This document shows, one piece after another, positions 62,702-64,000 of a stretch of DNA of 64,000 bases (position 1 is its first letter; the number at the start of each line of letters is the position of its first letter). The notes beneath the pieces were generated by a model. That model did no database searches, was not told the DNA's origin, and saw only the letters and a program-made list of their open reading frames with translations. Where the stretch lies: assembly GCF_025466085.1 (NCBI RefSeq), contig NZ_JANLOD010000049.1, forward strand, positions 62,001-126,000, written 5' to 3'. Source of the DNA: Pseudomonas sp. 14P_8.1_Bac3. GTDB taxonomy: Bacteria; Pseudomonadota; Gammaproteobacteria; Pseudomonadales; Pseudomonadaceae. The position numbers and the translations under genes are program-made.

Positions 62702-63148
62702 ATGCTGATCCGACCGCAACGCAAGCACGGGCCCAAGGCTGAAATGAACGTGGTGCCGTACATCGACGTGATGCTGGTGCTGCTGGTGATTTTCATGGTC
62801 ACCGCGCCGATGCTGACCCAGGGTGTGAAGATCGAATTGCCCAAGGTCGCCAGCGAGGCCCTGGCCACGGATACGCGCCAGCAAATCCTCACCCTGTCGG
62901 TGAAGGCCGAGGGCGGTTACTACTGGAATCTTGGCGGTGAGCTCGACACCCGACAGCAGACCGACAGCGCCGTGAGCCTCGACGAACTGCAGGCGAAAGT
63001 CTCCCGGGTCGTTGCCGAGCGGCACGATACCCAGGTGTACATCCGCGCGGACAAGGATGCCGGCTACGGGAGTGTCGTCGCGGCCATGGCGGCGCTGCAG
63101 CAGGGTGGTGTCAGCAATCTCGGGCTGGTGACCGAGGCCCCGCAATGA
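62702..63148 (+). CDS. exbD: ExbD/TolR-family motor subunit
   Basis: The 148-residue protein has a short cytosolic tail, one membrane helix with the essential Asp (Val-Pro-Tyr-Ile-Asp-Val-Met-Leu, about residue 22) and a periplasmic domain. It starts at an ATG 13 bp after exbB and overlaps the tonB start by 4 bp. It completes the proton-driven motor. Confidence 0.93.
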   Translation: MLIRPQRKHGPKAEMNVVPYIDVMLVLLVIFMVTAPMLTQGVKIELPKVASEALATDTRQQILTLSVKAEGGYYWNLGGELDTRQQTDSAVSLDELQAKVSRVVAERHDTQVYIRADKDAGYGSVVAAMAALQQGGVSNLGLVTEAPQ

Positions 63149-63942
63149 CGGCGATGACCATGCACAGTCCTTTGATGACGACGCAGCGTTCCGGGCGTAG
63201 CGGGTTCTGGCAGAACAGTCTGGCGGCGAGCCTGGCGGTCGCGTTGCACGGGATTGTCCTGGCGCTGCTGGTGCATGGCTGGTCGCCGGACACCCCCCGC
63301 GCCGATCCGCCCGCGGTGCTGAGAACCCAACTGGTGATGTTGCCCCCGGCACCACCGCTGGTGGCCCCGCCGCCAACGCCGGCATTGGTCGAACCGACAC
63401 CGCCTGAGCCGGTCGTTGCGGCGCCCGTCAAACCTGCCGTCGACCCACAACTTCAGGCGCAAAAGCTCGAGCAGGCCGCGTTGGCGCGCAAGCGGGTCGA
63501 AGACAAAAAACGCGACCTTCAGGCCGAGCAGCAACGTCAACGGCTGGAATCGGAACAGCGCAGCCGCGAGGCGGAACAACAACGTGTCGCCGAGCAGCAG
63601 GCACAACACGCCGAACAGGCACGGCTGAATGCCGAGCGCGCCCGCCAGCAATCGGCACAGGCTGCCGCCAACAGCCGCCAGTACCTGCCGTTGAGCAAAG
63701 AAGCCCCGGACTACCCGGAGCGGGCGCTGGACAAACACATCGAAGGCGATTGCACCGTGGAATACACCGTCAACCCCCAGGGCAAAATCGAAAACCCCAA
63801 GGTGCTCGATGGCTGCCATCCCCTGTTCATCCGCCCGTCATTGGCGGCCGCCAACACCTTCCGTTATCAGCCGAAAGTCGTCGACGGCCAAGTGGTTTCA
63901 GTGCCGGCGGTGCGCAACACGTTTCATTATCGGATCAAGTGA
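63145..63942 (+). CDS. tonB: TonB-family energy transducer with TolA-like coiled coil
   Basis: The 265-residue protein has a membrane helix (about 24-45, His35), a Pro-rich segment (about 52-98), then a long Gln/Arg/Glu/Ala-rich helix (about 101-173) and the C-terminal TonB domain (about 178-265, with Asp-Tyr-Pro-Glu-Arg-Ala-Leu and a Cys pair). The charged helix is closer to TolA than to the rigid Pro-rich spacer of classical TonB. It would couple the ExbB/ExbD motor to the phytate receptor across the periplasm. Confidence 0.88.
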   Translation: MTAMTMHSPLMTTQRSGRSGFWQNSLAASLAVALHGIVLALLVHGWSPDTPRADPPAVLRTQLVMLPPAPPLVAPPPTPALVEPTPPEPVVAAPVKPAVDPQLQAQKLEQAALARKRVEDKKRDLQAEQQRQRLESEQRSREAEQQRVAEQQAQHAEQARLNAERARQQSAQAAANSRQYLPLSKEAPDYPERALDKHIEGDCTVEYTVNPQGKIENPKVLDGCHPLFIRPSLAAANTFRYQPKVVDGQVVSVPAVRNTFHYRIK

Positions 63943-63946
63943 CTGG

Positions 63947-64000
63947 ATGTCCGGCGCCTTTGAAATCGCCGCCGCCAGCCCCTCCGATTACGGACTGATT
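63947..64000 (+). CDS. Start of a truncated gene at the window end
   Basis: An ATG 4 bp after the tonB stop opens a frame of 18 codons (Met-Ser-Gly-Ala-Phe-Glu-Ile-Ala) that runs off the window. It may continue the phytate operon. The N-terminus is compatible with an acetyltransferase, but that is a guess. Confidence 0.35.
   Translation, partial: MSGAFEIAAASPSDYGLI

Overview
This 64 kb stretch is almost certainly Pseudomonas chromosome of the fluorescens/koreensis kind. It is GC-rich, carries OprD porin, AmgK-type kinase, DUF6124 and ExbB-ExbD-TonB genes typical of that genus, and is sprinkled with the genus-typical GTAGGAGC-type REP doublets. No rRNA, tRNA, CRISPR array, transposase or phage gene was seen. 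The content is accessory metabolism: uptake systems, oxidoreductases and many local regulators.

Layout. (1) 1-1.95 kb: the tail of an IclR regulator, then two broken genes (an MFS pump and an SDR) that meet head to head at one breakpoint. (2) 2.1-19 kb: a small-molecule catabolic island. It has an MFS transporter, LysR and TetR regulators, a VOC protein with an FAD monooxygenase, a DUF485/ActP-type symporter, an OprD porin, a periplasmic molybdenum hydroxylase (IorA/IorB) with its cytochrome c, then a DsbA-like protein, an Old Yellow Enzyme, a second FAD monooxygenase and a second LysR. Both monooxygenases resemble 2,6-dihydroxypyridine hydroxylases, so an N-heteroaromatic substrate is a reasonable guess. 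(3) 19.2-29.3 kb: an amine-type island with an NTF2-AraC regulator, PuuB-like oxidase, cupin, LysR, a complete Pot-type ABC importer, a creatinase/DoeA-like hydrolase and an HDAC-fold deacetylase.

(4) 29.5-42.9 kb: the most unusual locus. A GntR regulator and a glycosyltransferase are divergent from an eleven-gene operon: Pot-type ABC importer (4 genes), second glycosyltransferase, two cupins, AmgK-like sugar kinase, aldehyde dehydrogenase, stand-alone GlmU-type uridylyltransferase, second aldehyde dehydrogenase. Kinase, uridylyltransferase and glycosyltransferase together could make or recycle a UDP-sugar and attach it to an imported small molecule. (5) 43.1-46.8 kb: MFS carrier, M20 amidohydrolase and LysR. 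(6) 46.8-53.2 kb: a third Pot-type importer with an aldehyde dehydrogenase and a LuxR-type regulator.

(7) 53.4-55 kb: small Pseudomonas genes, REPINs, and a candidate structured leader RNA ahead of a DUF6124 gene. (8) 55-64 kb: a phytate module. It has a TonB-dependent receptor, a dual-domain beta-propeller phytase and a dedicated ExbB-ExbD-TonB set, beside a GGDEF-like membrane protein and an AraC regulator. Three good Pho-box matches, each with 11-bp periodicity, lie before the receptor, before exbB and before the GGDEF gene, so PhoB control by phosphate starvation is likely for the whole module.

Functions are read from recognised motifs, residue patterns and gene order, not from database searches. 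Substrates of the transporters and catabolic enzymes are inferences.
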